Origin: Aquimarina mycalae
Lineage (GTDB): Bacteria > Bacteroidota > Bacteroidia > Flavobacteriales > Flavobacteriaceae
Direction: 5' to 3'
NCBI RefSeq assembly: GCF_029906345.1
Contig: NZ_JARYGY010000001.1
Coordinates: 594,851-658,850 of the forward strand
DNA: 64,000 bases
The notes beneath the pieces were generated by a model. It was not told the DNA's origin, ran no database searches, and worked only from the letters and a program-made list of their open reading frames with translations. The translations under genes and the position numbers were made by a program. Positions 44,198 through 53,448 of the stretch are shown here, piece after piece. Each line of letters opens with the position of its first letter. Within the stretch, counting starts at the first letter, position 1.

Positions 44198-46054
44198 TTA
44201 GTTTAAATTAATACCATTCCAAGGGATATTCACTATAATAGACACTCCTTGCTCTTTAAGGTCTTTCAAAGCTTCAATTACCCAAAATCTTGCGATGTCT
44301 TGAGGTATTCCAATATCGACCATCGCTTGAATTTCTATATTTGCAACATCCGCTATTGTCATAGTAGAGTTCGGATTTGCCTTTTTCCAAGCAGAATACA
44401 AACTATTTTGTTTACCTGTTATTTTGGCATGAACATTTATTAAATCTGCTAAAGGATTTGCTTCTTTCCATACTTTTTTAAGTGTATTGACGGAAACACT
44501 AAAAGCTGCTCTAAAGTCGTATGCAGATTCTCCTTCAAAAGCTTTTTTTGCTAATGGATGATGACCTTTAACTTTTACATATTCACCTGTCCCTTCTTTA
44601 ACAGACCTTCCAATACCTGATAATAAATCAATTACACCGTCAATTTCATCGCTAAACTTTTTTAGTTTTTCAGCGAGTTTTGCAATTTCTTCGGCACCTT
44701 CTGCAATAATTTTTAAACCTTGTTCACCTCCTTCAGTAGTAACTACTTTAACCACTCCTTTTGCTCCTGTAGAAACCCATCCTACAAATGGAATAGCTGA
44801 AGCTAAACTTAATGAGCCATTTATATTATCTCCTTCTAAAAAATAAATTCCTCCATTAACTAAATCTGCAGCTTCTCCAAAGAAAGGAACTATTCCTGCA
44901 ATATCTAATCCTAAATGAATTAAATCTTTAGATGCTTCCCAATATACTCTAGCGTCTGACCATTCAGGATGAATTGCTTTGAGAGCCGCACAACGCATTG
45001 AAAAACGCATTTGAAAGAATGGATCGGTAGTATCTGTTTCGTAAAAACTATTTATAGAAGTCAGAAAGTCATCGCTATGCTTTTCTAAATTATTTGTACG
45101 AAGAGCTCTAAGAGTTAAATCAGTTGCTTTTATTCCTGCTTCAGAATATTGTTCCTTTGCAAGCAAACTGGCTAATTCTGCTTCCTCTTCAGGGTGAGTG
45201 TCTAGGTATAATGCTGCAGGTGTTCCAAATTCAATATTTAAGTGACTCCTTAATGCAAAAGTGCTAATATCATTGACAGGTGTGGTAATTACAGAATTAG
45301 GCTCGTTGTTATCAGTAGTGCCTGTTCCTCCAGTACCGACACCTCCATTATTTCCATCAGGGTTTCCAGTATCGTTGTTTCCTCCCCCAGAACTACTACA
45401 CCCGTCAGCAGGTTGAAAGGTTTCCGTAACAGGAATACAGACTTCCATTGTCCCTTCATTCCCCGTGCAATTAGGTCCCCAAGGATGATCTTCACCTCCA
45501 TAGTCACAAGAAACAACTGTATAACAAATAGTGTAGTTTAAAATATAAGGTAAACAATCGTTTTTTTGTTGATATACCGAATTTAAATCTAAATCAAGTT
45601 CTTGAATAGAAACCTTGTTTTCAGTAGAAAACTCATTTCCAAAATACAAGTCTTCTCTATCTTTTTTCGTTAGATTATAAGTGTACATATAAGAATCATA
45701 CAAACCATCTTTATTTAAACTAAAAACAAGATTTTTAAGTGTATGACTCGATTCTTCTTCTAAGACACTAAAGGTGTATGAGTGATATGCTCCCTTTTCC
45801 ATATACTTAATATTCTCATTAGATATTAGGAAGCTGTTACCAGAAGCTTTAGAAACCCCATTATTAAAATGTTCTGATACTCGTTGAAAAACTAAATCAT
45901 TTTTTTCAAGCTCTTTCGACCCAATCGTTTTAACTATTAACTCATTTGTTACTTCTTGAGAAACGATAGATTCTTTTTCACATGAAAAAGATATTACTAA
46001 AAGAAATAGTAATAATAATTTCGTTAAATAATTTCTGTTAATTGTCATATTCAT
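44198..46054 (-). CDS. Polymorphic toxin: lipoprotein carrier with HNH/EndoVII-like C-terminal tip
   Basis: A 618-residue protein. The lipoprotein signal ends VISFSC (Cys25). There is a beta-rich and Cys-containing carrier region (about 30-215), a Gly/Asn/Thr linker (about 220-252), and a helical region with a hydrophobic pre-toxin segment (LGLDIAGIVPFFGEAADLVN, then ASAIPFVGWVSTGAK, about 381-432). The toxin tip is about 492-618. The tip starts VKGHHPLAKKAF and has HAKITGKQNSLYSAW and IPQDIARFWVIEALKDL. The GHH-P and later H-A-K-I-T-G fit HNH/EndoVII-like nuclease toxins of the Tox-GHH kind, though the exact family is unsure. The carrier would reach the outer membrane. Its presumed immunity gene follows 9 bp later. 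Confidence 0.7.
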   Translation of the reverse strand: MNMTINRNYLTKLLLLFLLVISFSCEKESIVSQEVTNELIVKTIGSKELEKNDLVFQRVSEHFNNGVSKASGNSFLISNENIKYMEKGAYHSYTFSVLEEESSHTLKNLVFSLNKDGLYDSYMYTYNLTKKDREDLYFGNEFSTENKVSIQELDLDLNSVYQQKNDCLPYILNYTICYTVVSCDYGGEDHPWGPNCTGNEGTMEVCIPVTETFQPADGCSSSGGGNNDTGNPDGNNGGVGTGGTGTTDNNEPNSVITTPVNDISTFALRSHLNIEFGTPAALYLDTHPEEEAELASLLAKEQYSEAGIKATDLTLRALRTNNLEKHSDDFLTSINSFYETDTTDPFFQMRFSMRCAALKAIHPEWSDARVYWEASKDLIHLGLDIAGIVPFFGEAADLVNGGIYFLEGDNINGSLSLASAIPFVGWVSTGAKGVVKVVTTEGGEQGLKIIAEGAEEIAKLAEKLKKFSDEIDGVIDLLSGIGRSVKEGTGEYVKVKGHHPLAKKAFEGESAYDFRAAFSVSVNTLKKVWKEANPLADLINVHAKITGKQNSLYSAWKKANPNSTMTIADVANIEIQAMVDIGIPQDIARFWVIEALKDLKEQGVSIIVNIPWNGINLN

Positions 46055-46763
46055 ATTTTTTTATTTCGCTTACTCTTTTTAGGTTTTCAGTACTCCCCCT
46101 AATTCATTGTTTTCCCAAGACAGACTATCTAGAAAAATGGTTCTAAAATGTTCCTGAACAAAAAAAGCGTACATGTCAACTATGAATATTAATTATTAGC
46201 AGAAAAAATCACCTTAAAACAAATTAAATTGAAATTTAATACAGGCGTAAATAATCTAATTAGTAAAACTTATTATTAATAAAATAGAAAGGTTTCCCTT
46301 TTAAACTGTTAATCTTAAAATTGTTACTAAATGCCAAAAAATCAATATTACAAAGTAATATCTAAAACAAAAAAGTTTTTTTATGTTTTAGATTTAGCGA
46401 TGGTAGTTTAACAAACACTTTTCTTTAGAAAAATATTATTTTTTTCCTCTTGGAGGATAGCTTCCTCTTAATCTTTTTTTCTTCATATTTTACTTCTTTT
46501 AATGTTATAAATTCCCTGGGTAATATATAGTAACTTCTAAAACGAATATGTTACCCTTTTACATCCATTTTTTTCATAAAATAAGTTTACTCTGTACTAT
46601 ATTTTTCAATAAATTTAAGCGAAGACACCAAAGAATTCATCTCTTTTTTAAGAAGGTTTCCGTAGTTGCAGTAAATTATTAAGCTATTTAACTTTTGATC
46701 TAGCTTCAGTGCATTCTTCGGAAAGATTAAAATAAAACTAATTTTCAGGAATCACCTATAAAA
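46055..46763. other. Long intergenic region between chitinase and toxin genes
   Basis: It is AT-rich. It contains the toxin promoter region, a hairpin ATCTAAAACA / TGTTTTAGAT near 46361-46395, the 16-codon frame described separately, and a start-less minus-strand frame of about 54 codons ending at 46587. That frame reads ALKLDQKLNSLIIYCNYGNL, then KKEMNSLVSSLKFIEKYSTE. It looks coding-like but has no start codon. Nothing else is recognised. Confidence 0.35.
46436..46486 (-). CDS. Tiny basic peptide (16 residues), possible
   Basis: An ATG frame encodes MKKKRLRGSYPPRGKK and then stops. A purine-rich AAAAGAAG lies about 6 bp upstream. Composition (nine Lys/Arg, GSYPPRG) is far from what AT-rich random sequence gives. 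It could be a leader, a nucleic-acid-binding microprotein, or chance. There is no neighbour close enough for leader-type attenuation. Confidence 0.3.
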   Translation of the reverse strand: MKKKRLRGSYPPRGKK

Positions 46764-46795
46764 ACAAAGAGATCGTTTATAAACGATCTCTTTGT
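46764..46795. terminator. Perfect 32-bp palindromic terminator
   Basis: ACAAAGAGATCGTTTA is followed directly by its exact reverse complement. It lies 18 bp past the stop of the minus-strand double chitinase. The stem ends in TTTGT without a long T-run. Confidence 0.75.
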
Positions 46796-46813
46796 GAAAT
46801 GTATCACTATGAC

Positions 46814-49800
46814 TTAGTTCTTAAGTAGTTTATATGTGCTAGTTTCTCCATCGATTTTTAACTGAAGAAAGTACATTCCTTCTGAAAAACTACCCATATC
46901 CAATTGATATTCATGAACACCTCTTTTTAGATATTCGTAGTTTGTTAGCACTTTAACTCGGTTACCTAATATATTATAGATACTTACACTAACTTGTCTT
47001 TTCTCTTGTAAATTAAGTTTAAAATTAGCTGTTGTTTTTATAGGATTCGGATATGCTTCAAATAAATTTGATTTGCTCTCCAACAACCCACTTTCTTTAT
47101 TTGCATTTCTTCCCAAAATAGCATCAAAATATGGTCTGTAGTTTGAAGAAAACTCTGTATTAAAGGTAACATCCCAATTGATAGACCAAGTCATTAATCC
47201 TCTCATTTCAGGATAACCGTTAGTGTTAACCATGGTATATCTACCTCCAAATGGAATTCCTTTAATTAGATAATCTAATGCTTGCTTAACCTCAGCAGGA
47301 GATGTATATCCTCCTCCAGCTGCTTGTGGAGAAGCTGGTATTCCAAAAGCCACCTGATCTGGTCGTAATGCTGGAAAATTCACTGAATGTCCAGCTACGG
47401 GAAATCCTTGTAATAGCATTTCAGTCATTGCCACATGAAAATCAGCATTACCTTGTGAGTAACATACACCATCCAAACCTAACATACACCCAGAATTATA
47501 ATCCTGTACATGGATATAATCTAATCTATTCCTAAATTCATAAATCACTGGTAGGTACGCTCCAAATGAACCCGCATATGTGCTATTTCCTCCTTGAACA
47601 AAGGCTGTTTCTGGTGCAGCACTCAAAATAAAATCAGACCCAAAATGATTTATAATTACCTGTGTACCAGCAATAAAATTAGTGATTTTGGGAGATGTTG
47701 GATTTCGGAAATCGTTATCACCTGTAGATAATCCTAACGAAGTTCCTTCAAGGTCTATATCCATTCCATCAAAACCATATTCTTCTATAATAGCGATCAT
47801 AGCGCTTGCAAAGGTTTGTGCATCCTGTGGTGTAAGTAATTCAATTCTTCCGTTAGCCCCACCAATTGAAATCAACACTTTTTGTCCCCTACTTTGTAAT
47901 AATCTTACATCCTGACGAAATCGTGCATCGGTCGTAACATCTGTACTTGGCACAAAAGCCATATCCGCTTGTCCAAAAGTTGCAGGTTCTGCAAATGCAA
48001 TATTTACAACATCCCAATCAGTAGATACATCTCCTAAATTTAATACAGCCGAACCATTATTAAAATTGTGCCAATATCCAACCATAATATGTTTAGCCAG
48101 ATCTGATGGTGGTGGAGGTGTGCCATCTGTTATAGAAACATTTACTACTCCCGAAGTAACAGTTTCGTTAGTGCTGCTAGTAGCTCTAGCTGTCAATGTA
48201 TGATTTCCTAAACTTCCTGAAGACCATGTAATCCCAAACGGAGCAGTAGCATCTTCTCCTAGTTTTATGGTACCATCAAAAAACTCAACTAAAGTGATAT
48301 TCCCATTAGTATCTGATGCATTCGCTGTTATAGAAATTGCATCTCCTTGTGTAAATACCGATCCTGTATTTGGTGATGTTAAAGACACAGATAACGTACT
48401 TGATCCCTCAGTAACAGAGATGTTTATGGTGCTAGAAGTTGTGGTTACACCTTCATTATCAGTGGCTATAGCAAATATTGCATAATCCCCAACAGTAGTG
48501 TTGGTCAAGTTTACACTATAAGGACTTGTTGTATCAGTTCCTAAACTTGTGCTTCCATTAAAAAATTCTACTTGAGAAATACTATCATCATCACTTGCAC
48601 TTGCAACTAATTCTACTACCGTATTTTCTTCAAATACACTACCATTAGATGGAGATGTAATACTAACATTAGGTGGTTGATTGGTATCTCCAGAACAAGA
48701 CCCCAACAACGTCCATGGCTGACCGCTTCCTGTAGGACCATTACTAGTTTCTGGATTGTTTTGTGTCCACCAATTCGCTAGGTATTTCTTATTATTAAGC
48801 TGTACCTCATCTCCTTGAGTATACGTCGCTGATGATGACCATATAGGTATGCCAGTACATCCTTCGTTTGAAATAGGATTTACAATAATTTCTACAGAGG
48901 CAGAATTCCCCGATGCTCCTTGATTATCTATTGCTACCGCAGTTACGTTATGTGAACCAACGGTGGCATTATTCCATATAAAACTATATGGACTAGAAGT
49001 ATCCGTTCCTATACTTACATTATCAACAAAAAACTCAACAGTATCAACTGTTCCGTCTGCATCTGTTGCATTTGCGGTTATTGTAATATTAACTCCTTGA
49101 TCAAAAGTCGCTCCTGCTAACGGAGAAGATATAGTCACTACAGGAACATCATTAGAATTATTGGTAATACTAATGGATATCGGACTAGATGTCCCTGTAG
49201 CTCCTAAATTATCTGTAACTATTGCTGTAAGGCTATACGTTCCTATTCCTCCTGTATCCCAAACAGTACTGTAAGGATTGGTTGTATCCACACCGATACT
49301 TGTGCCATTAGCAAAAAACTCAACTTGGGTAATACTACCATTATCAAAGGCATTAGCAGAGATATTAATAGGTTCTCCAACCCCAAAACTAGAATTATTG
49401 GAAGGAGATGTGATATTTACTGTGGGTAGCGGATTACTATTATCTAAAGCATCTAAATATGCTCTATGCTCATTAGAAAACTCAAAATTATTAAAGGCGT
49501 CCCAATTCACAGACCAAGTCATTAAACCTCTAAGGTTAGGGTATGTTTGAGTAAGTGTATAGTTTCCTCCAAAAGGAATTCCTTTAATTAAATAATCCAA
49601 TGCCTTGTGTACTTCTGCTGGTGGAGCAAAACCACCACCTGCATTAGCATTAGCTGGAAGACCTATCAAAACCTGATCTTGTCTAAGAGCTGGAAAAAAC
49701 TTAGAAGTATCTCTGGTAATAGGAAACCCTTTTAGCAACATATCAACTAACGACACATAAAAATCTGCATTACCCATTGCATAAAACTGATCATCTAAAG

Positions 49801-51388
49801 CCGTAATCGATCCAGAATTATAATATTGAACTTGTAAAAAGGTAAGCTTATCTCGTAATGCATGAATTACTGGAAGATAAGCTCCAGCTCTTCTATCTGC
49901 CCCAGACGAAATACCTCCATAAAAACTATACCCTAATTGCACAAAAAATGTTTCTGGTGCCATGGTAAGCAAGAATTTATCTCCAAAATGATCCGTTATA
50001 GTATTGATAGCATCGATTAGATTTACAATACGAGGAGTGGTTGGGTTTCGGAAATCATCATCTCCTAAATTAAGTGACAACGATTGACCTTCGAAATCTA
50101 TATCCATCCCATCAAAACCATAGTTTTCGATAATTGAAATCATAGAGCTAACAAATTCGTCTCTCTCTGCAACAGTATTTAATTGCACTGTTCCATTTGC
50201 TCCTCCAATAGAAATCACTACCTCTTGCCCTCTGCTTTGTAAAGCTTGAATGCCACTTCTAAAATTTGCATCAGAAATATTAGCTGGATCAGGTGTAAAA
50301 TCTATAAGGGATGTACTACCCGAAACTGGTTCTGCAAAAGAAATATTTACTACATCAAACTTAGATGATACATTTTCAGGGCTAATAAAACCAGATCCAT
50401 TATCAAAATTATGCCAATACCCAACAATTACGCGATCAGGTAATTCTCCATCCGATCCTCCTGTAGGTCTAACTCGTATCTCAATAATAGAAGACGTGGT
50501 TGTGTTACCATCATTATCTGTTGCAACACTTGTTATAGAATAATTCCCTTCGGCTGCTCCAGACCAAGTAAAAGCATATGGCGCAGACGTATCCTCACCT
50601 AATTTAGTAGTACCTTGAAAAAATTCTACCAAAACCACAGAACCATCAGTATCTGAAGCATCTGCAGTAATATTTATGTTATTACCAACTATAAAACTAG
50701 CATTATTAGAAGGAGAGGTAATGCTTACCACAGGCGATTGAGGACCCACAGGGTTTACTGTTATTGCAACTACAGATGATGTAGTTACGGCTCCATTATT
50801 ATCTCTCGCTGTAACAGTAATATTATAATTCCCTGGAGCAGCATTGGTCCAGTTTAGACTATAAGGGCTTGTCGTATCAATCCCAAGGCTTGTTGTACCA
50901 GCAAAGAATTCAACTTCAGAAACAGATCCGTCTGAATCTGAAGCTTCTGCCGCTATCGTAATAGTATCTCCTTGGTCAAAAACAGTTCCATTCGCAGGAA
51001 GTGTAATATTAGCCGATGGCGCTTGATTTTGCCCACTACAAGCTCCTATTAACGTCCAAGGTTGACCACTTCCTGTAGGTCCATTATTGGTTTCAGGATT
51101 ATCTTGAGTCCACCAATTTGCAAGGTATTTATTACCATTAAGCTTTACTTCATTTCCTTGAGTGTATGTATTAGCTGAGGACCATACTGGAGTATTTGCA
51201 CAATCATTTTGAATCAATGTATATTCTGTCTTGGCTAAGGTTCCTTTTATAATTTCATTAATATCATTAACATGTTTAGATGTTATAATATTTGCGTAGC
51301 TATTACCAATACTACACAAGGTCATTAGCATGAACAATGCTATAGGTATGCACAAATTTTTGAATAAATAATGGGAGTTATTTTTCAT
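46814..51388 (-). CDS. Double-GH18 modular chitinase secreted by T9SS
   Basis: 1524 residues. In order: signal peptide (to NSYA, about 32), CBM5/12 chitin-binding module (about 63-117), two Ig-like modules (124-307), GH18 (about 318-648; FDGMDIDFE with catalytic E433), two Ig-like (655-838), CBM5/12 (844-898), two Ig-like (905-1087), GH18 (about 1098-1426; FDGMDIDLE with E1214), and a type A T9SS sorting domain (1443-1524; FEAYPNPIKTTANF, then ending YKLLKN). Both CBMs carry ANWWTQ-NPET-NGPTGSGQPW. The architecture is like Flavobacterium johnsoniae ChiA, a T9SS chitinase with two GH18 domains. The internal CBM-Ig-Ig-GH18 block is duplicated. It is the likely extracellular endo/exo chitinase of the locus. 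Confidence 0.95.
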   Translation of the reverse strand: MKNNSHYLFKNLCIPIALFMLMTLCSIGNSYANIITSKHVNDINEIIKGTLAKTEYTLIQNDCANTPVWSSANTYTQGNEVKLNGNKYLANWWTQDNPETNNGPTGSGQPWTLIGACSGQNQAPSANITLPANGTVFDQGDTITIAAEASDSDGSVSEVEFFAGTTSLGIDTTSPYSLNWTNAAPGNYNITVTARDNNGAVTTSSVVAITVNPVGPQSPVVSITSPSNNASFIVGNNINITADASDTDGSVVLVEFFQGTTKLGEDTSAPYAFTWSGAAEGNYSITSVATDNDGNTTTSSIIEIRVRPTGGSDGELPDRVIVGYWHNFDNGSGFISPENVSSKFDVVNISFAEPVSGSTSLIDFTPDPANISDANFRSGIQALQSRGQEVVISIGGANGTVQLNTVAERDEFVSSMISIIENYGFDGMDIDFEGQSLSLNLGDDDFRNPTTPRIVNLIDAINTITDHFGDKFLLTMAPETFFVQLGYSFYGGISSGADRRAGAYLPVIHALRDKLTFLQVQYYNSGSITALDDQFYAMGNADFYVSLVDMLLKGFPITRDTSKFFPALRQDQVLIGLPANANAGGGFAPPAEVHKALDYLIKGIPFGGNYTLTQTYPNLRGLMTWSVNWDAFNNFEFSNEHRAYLDALDNSNPLPTVNITSPSNNSSFGVGEPINISANAFDNGSITQVEFFANGTSIGVDTTNPYSTVWDTGGIGTYSLTAIVTDNLGATGTSSPISISITNNSNDVPVVTISSPLAGATFDQGVNITITANATDADGTVDTVEFFVDNVSIGTDTSSPYSFIWNNATVGSHNVTAVAIDNQGASGNSASVEIIVNPISNEGCTGIPIWSSSATYTQGDEVQLNNKKYLANWWTQNNPETSNGPTGSGQPWTLLGSCSGDTNQPPNVSITSPSNGSVFEENTVVELVASASDDDSISQVEFFNGSTSLGTDTTSPYSVNLTNTTVGDYAIFAIATDNEGVTTTSSTINISVTEGSSTLSVSLTSPNTGSVFTQGDAISITANASDTNGNITLVEFFDGTIKLGEDATAPFGITWSSGSLGNHTLTARATSSTNETVTSGVVNVSITDGTPPPPSDLAKHIMVGYWHNFNNGSAVLNLGDVSTDWDVVNIAFAEPATFGQADMAFVPSTDVTTDARFRQDVRLLQSRGQKVLISIGGANGRIELLTPQDAQTFASAMIAIIEEYGFDGMDIDLEGTSLGLSTGDNDFRNPTSPKITNFIAGTQVIINHFGSDFILSAAPETAFVQGGNSTYAGSFGAYLPVIYEFRNRLDYIHVQDYNSGCMLGLDGVCYSQGNADFHVAMTEMLLQGFPVAGHSVNFPALRPDQVAFGIPASPQAAGGGYTSPAEVKQALDYLIKGIPFGGRYTMVNTNGYPEMRGLMTWSINWDVTFNTEFSSNYRPYFDAILGRNANKESGLLESKSNLFEAYPNPIKTTANFKLNLQEKRQVSVSIYNILGNRVKVLTNYEYLKRGVHEYQLDMGSFSEGMYFLQLKIDGETSTYKLLKN

Positions 51389-51579
51389 GATTAAAAAGTT
51401 TGATTTACATTTTTTTATATTTTTGAATTCTCGGAATTGCTACTTTACATCTGAAAAAAGTAAAACTTAGCAGACCCGATTGAAGCTGTGGTCTAACGAT
51501 ATTAGATTATATTCAGTTTGAATAGTATTGAGAGAAAACTGCAATACATAACAGAGGAGTTCGCATATAGATGCCCTTA

Positions 51580-51632
51580 AAAAACTCCGAAAATAAGCTC
51601 AATACTGACTGAGTATATTTCGGAGTTTTTAT
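51580..51632. terminator. Hairpin terminator after the GH18 lipoprotein gene
   Basis: AAAAACTCCGAAA and TTTCGGAGTTTTT form a 13-bp perfect stem with a longer loop. It lies about 56 bp after the stop at 51688 on the minus strand. It separates the lipoprotein chitinase from the large chitinase, so the latter probably has its own promoter in the gap of 299 bp. Confidence 0.8.
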
Positions 51633-51687
51633 TTAGAACAATCGTTTAACTAGAAGTTGGCTAATTAAATTCTATGAAATAAAAGAT

Positions 51688-53310
51688 TTAATTACAATTC
51701 TGAATAAACTCCCATGGTTTCCCATCACCTGTATTAGATGGTGGTATGTCTCCTTGTGTCCACCATTTTGCTCGATACAAAGCATTTTGATATACAGCTT
51801 CGGCTCCTCCAGTATATGCTGTAGAAGAATTCCATTGACTAGAGCTACAGCTTCCTGTATCACCATCTCCGTCACCATTTCCATCACCATCGCCATTTCC
51901 ATCACCATTTCCGTCTCCGTCTCCATTTCCATCACCACAATCACTTACAAATTCCCATGGTTGTCCACTACCTGTGCTCGAACTTGGATTGTTTCCTTGT
52001 GTCCACCATTTTGCTCTATACAGTTTATTTTGTTCTATTGCTTCTTGTCCTCCATTATATACAGTTGTACTACTCCATTGTGCCGCATTATCGCAACCTG
52101 TTCCATTACCATCGCCGCCATCGCCGCCACCATCACCACCTCCATCATAAGGTGATTCTGGATAATTTTCTGCATTCGCTATAGCCTGAGATTGAGATAC
52201 TCCATTAAGTACTTGACTAGCAATATGTAAATATCCATAAGCAGAAGATGAATTTCCTTTTAATAACATTTGCCAGATCATTATCCCGTCATTATTCGTA
52301 TTATTAGCTCCTATATGTGCAGAAAGTTCTGCCATATTATCATACGTATATGTATAATATGGTCCCCAAGGTTCATTAGGATAATGTGTTCCAGCAGCAA
52401 TTGAGAAACCATATTTATCTGCATAATGCTTATAGGCATCATACATAATTTTTCTATTACTTGCAGCTCCTGTGTTATAACCTTGATAGGCAATTAAATC
52501 GATTTTATCTCCAACTGCTTCCATAACTGGTATCATATGACCCGTAGTAGCAAATCCAAATAAACTAATAGCTTGATTTGGTGTGGTTGCATTATAAAGA
52601 TTCGCATCAGATTCTCCAGATAAAGTATTTCGATTGCTATGTGCAAAAGGGGATGAAGGATCATCATTATTTACACCTCCTAAGGCACCAACTCCAGCGG
52701 GTGCACAAGCAAGAAGATATTGTCCTTTTGGCATAATAGCTCTAGAATTATTGAAAAAGTCAATAAATCGTTGCACATTAATTGGGTCACCTATTGTAGC
52801 GAAACTACCATTAGGTTCAAAATCCCAATCAATTCCTTCAAATCCCATATCATCCACCAAATCTTTTATTTCCTGATAGTTGATATTGTAAGCTGCATCT
52901 GAACCCCAATAGGTTTCTCCACCGATAGATAATATTACTTTAGTCCCTTTGGACTTTAATGCCGCAACAGATCCTTTTAGCGTTGCTCCATCATAAGGTG
53001 TTTGAATCCCTGTATTGGTGATATCCAAAGAACCTTTTTGATATCTAAGGTTAGGTCTGGCAAAAGCTAAGAATACATGAGTTACATGCTCTGGAATATC
53101 TCTTAGTTTAGATCCGTTATTACCAGATGTCCAACTCTCTGACCAAGAAGGAAAATATCCTAATATGATGGGTTCATTAATCGAAGTCTTAATTGCATTT
53201 GATTCAATTGTACTTAGGCTTTCGTTTTCTATAAAGCTTTCATTTGTGCAGGATAAAAACAGCATTGGTATAATTGCTATTCTCCAAATAAGGTTTTTAA
53301 AATAATTCAT
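51688..53310 (-). CDS. GH18 chitinase lipoprotein with two C-terminal chitin-binding modules
   Basis: 540 residues. The lipobox is LFLSC (Cys21), the GH18 domain about 44-375, then a Gly-rich linker, CBM5/12 (406-458), a Gly/Asp/Asn linker (459-485), and a second CBM5/12 (487-539). Both CBMs have YRAKWWTQG. The catalytic motif reads FEGIDWDFE: D161, D163 and the acid E165 are present, but the first Asp of the usual DGxDxDxE is Glu158. It would sit on the cell surface and trim chitin for the SusC/SusD pair. The ACS gene is 138 bp upstream on the same strand. Confidence 0.93.
   Translation of the reverse strand: MNYFKNLIWRIAIIPMLFLSCTNESFIENESLSTIESNAIKTSINEPIILGYFPSWSESWTSGNNGSKLRDIPEHVTHVFLAFARPNLRYQKGSLDITNTGIQTPYDGATLKGSVAALKSKGTKVILSIGGETYWGSDAAYNINYQEIKDLVDDMGFEGIDWDFEPNGSFATIGDPINVQRFIDFFNNSRAIMPKGQYLLACAPAGVGALGGVNNDDPSSPFAHSNRNTLSGESDANLYNATTPNQAISLFGFATTGHMIPVMEAVGDKIDLIAYQGYNTGAASNRKIMYDAYKHYADKYGFSIAAGTHYPNEPWGPYYTYTYDNMAELSAHIGANNTNNDGIMIWQMLLKGNSSSAYGYLHIASQVLNGVSQSQAIANAENYPESPYDGGGDGGGDGGDGNGTGCDNAAQWSSTTVYNGGQEAIEQNKLYRAKWWTQGNNPSSSTGSGQPWEFVSDCGDGNGDGDGNGDGNGDGDGNGDGDGDTGSCSSSQWNSSTAYTGGAEAVYQNALYRAKWWTQGDIPPSNTGDGKPWEFIQNCN
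51856..51936. repeat. Low-complexity GD/GN-coding tandem repeat (linker)
   Basis: A 6/12-bp periodic CCATC/CCGTC stretch (plus strand) encodes the GDGNGD-type linker between the two chitin-binding modules of the GH18 lipoprotein. It may vary in length between strains by slippage. A shorter similar stretch near 52105-52145 codes the first linker. Confidence 0.8.
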
Positions 53311-53448
53311 AAAATGTTTGTGTTAAAGGTTAATAATTATGTTAACTATCGTTGATAGTGTAGTTTTGAGTCATAGTATGTTGCTTGTACGTTGAGTATG
53401 TATTTTTGAATTAATCATCAAAGAGCTTAGCCTTCTTTTTTTATTGAT

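Noticed and set aside
38478-46813. Complete integrative element inserted at ssrA
   Set aside because: No integrase, relaxase or phage gene and no second copy of the tmRNA 3' end could be found in the window. Only an accessory region is supported.
51856-51936. Short tandem repeat resembling a CRISPR or minisatellite
   Set aside because: The repeats have no unique spacers and code in frame for a Gly/Asp/Asn linker between two chitin-binding modules.
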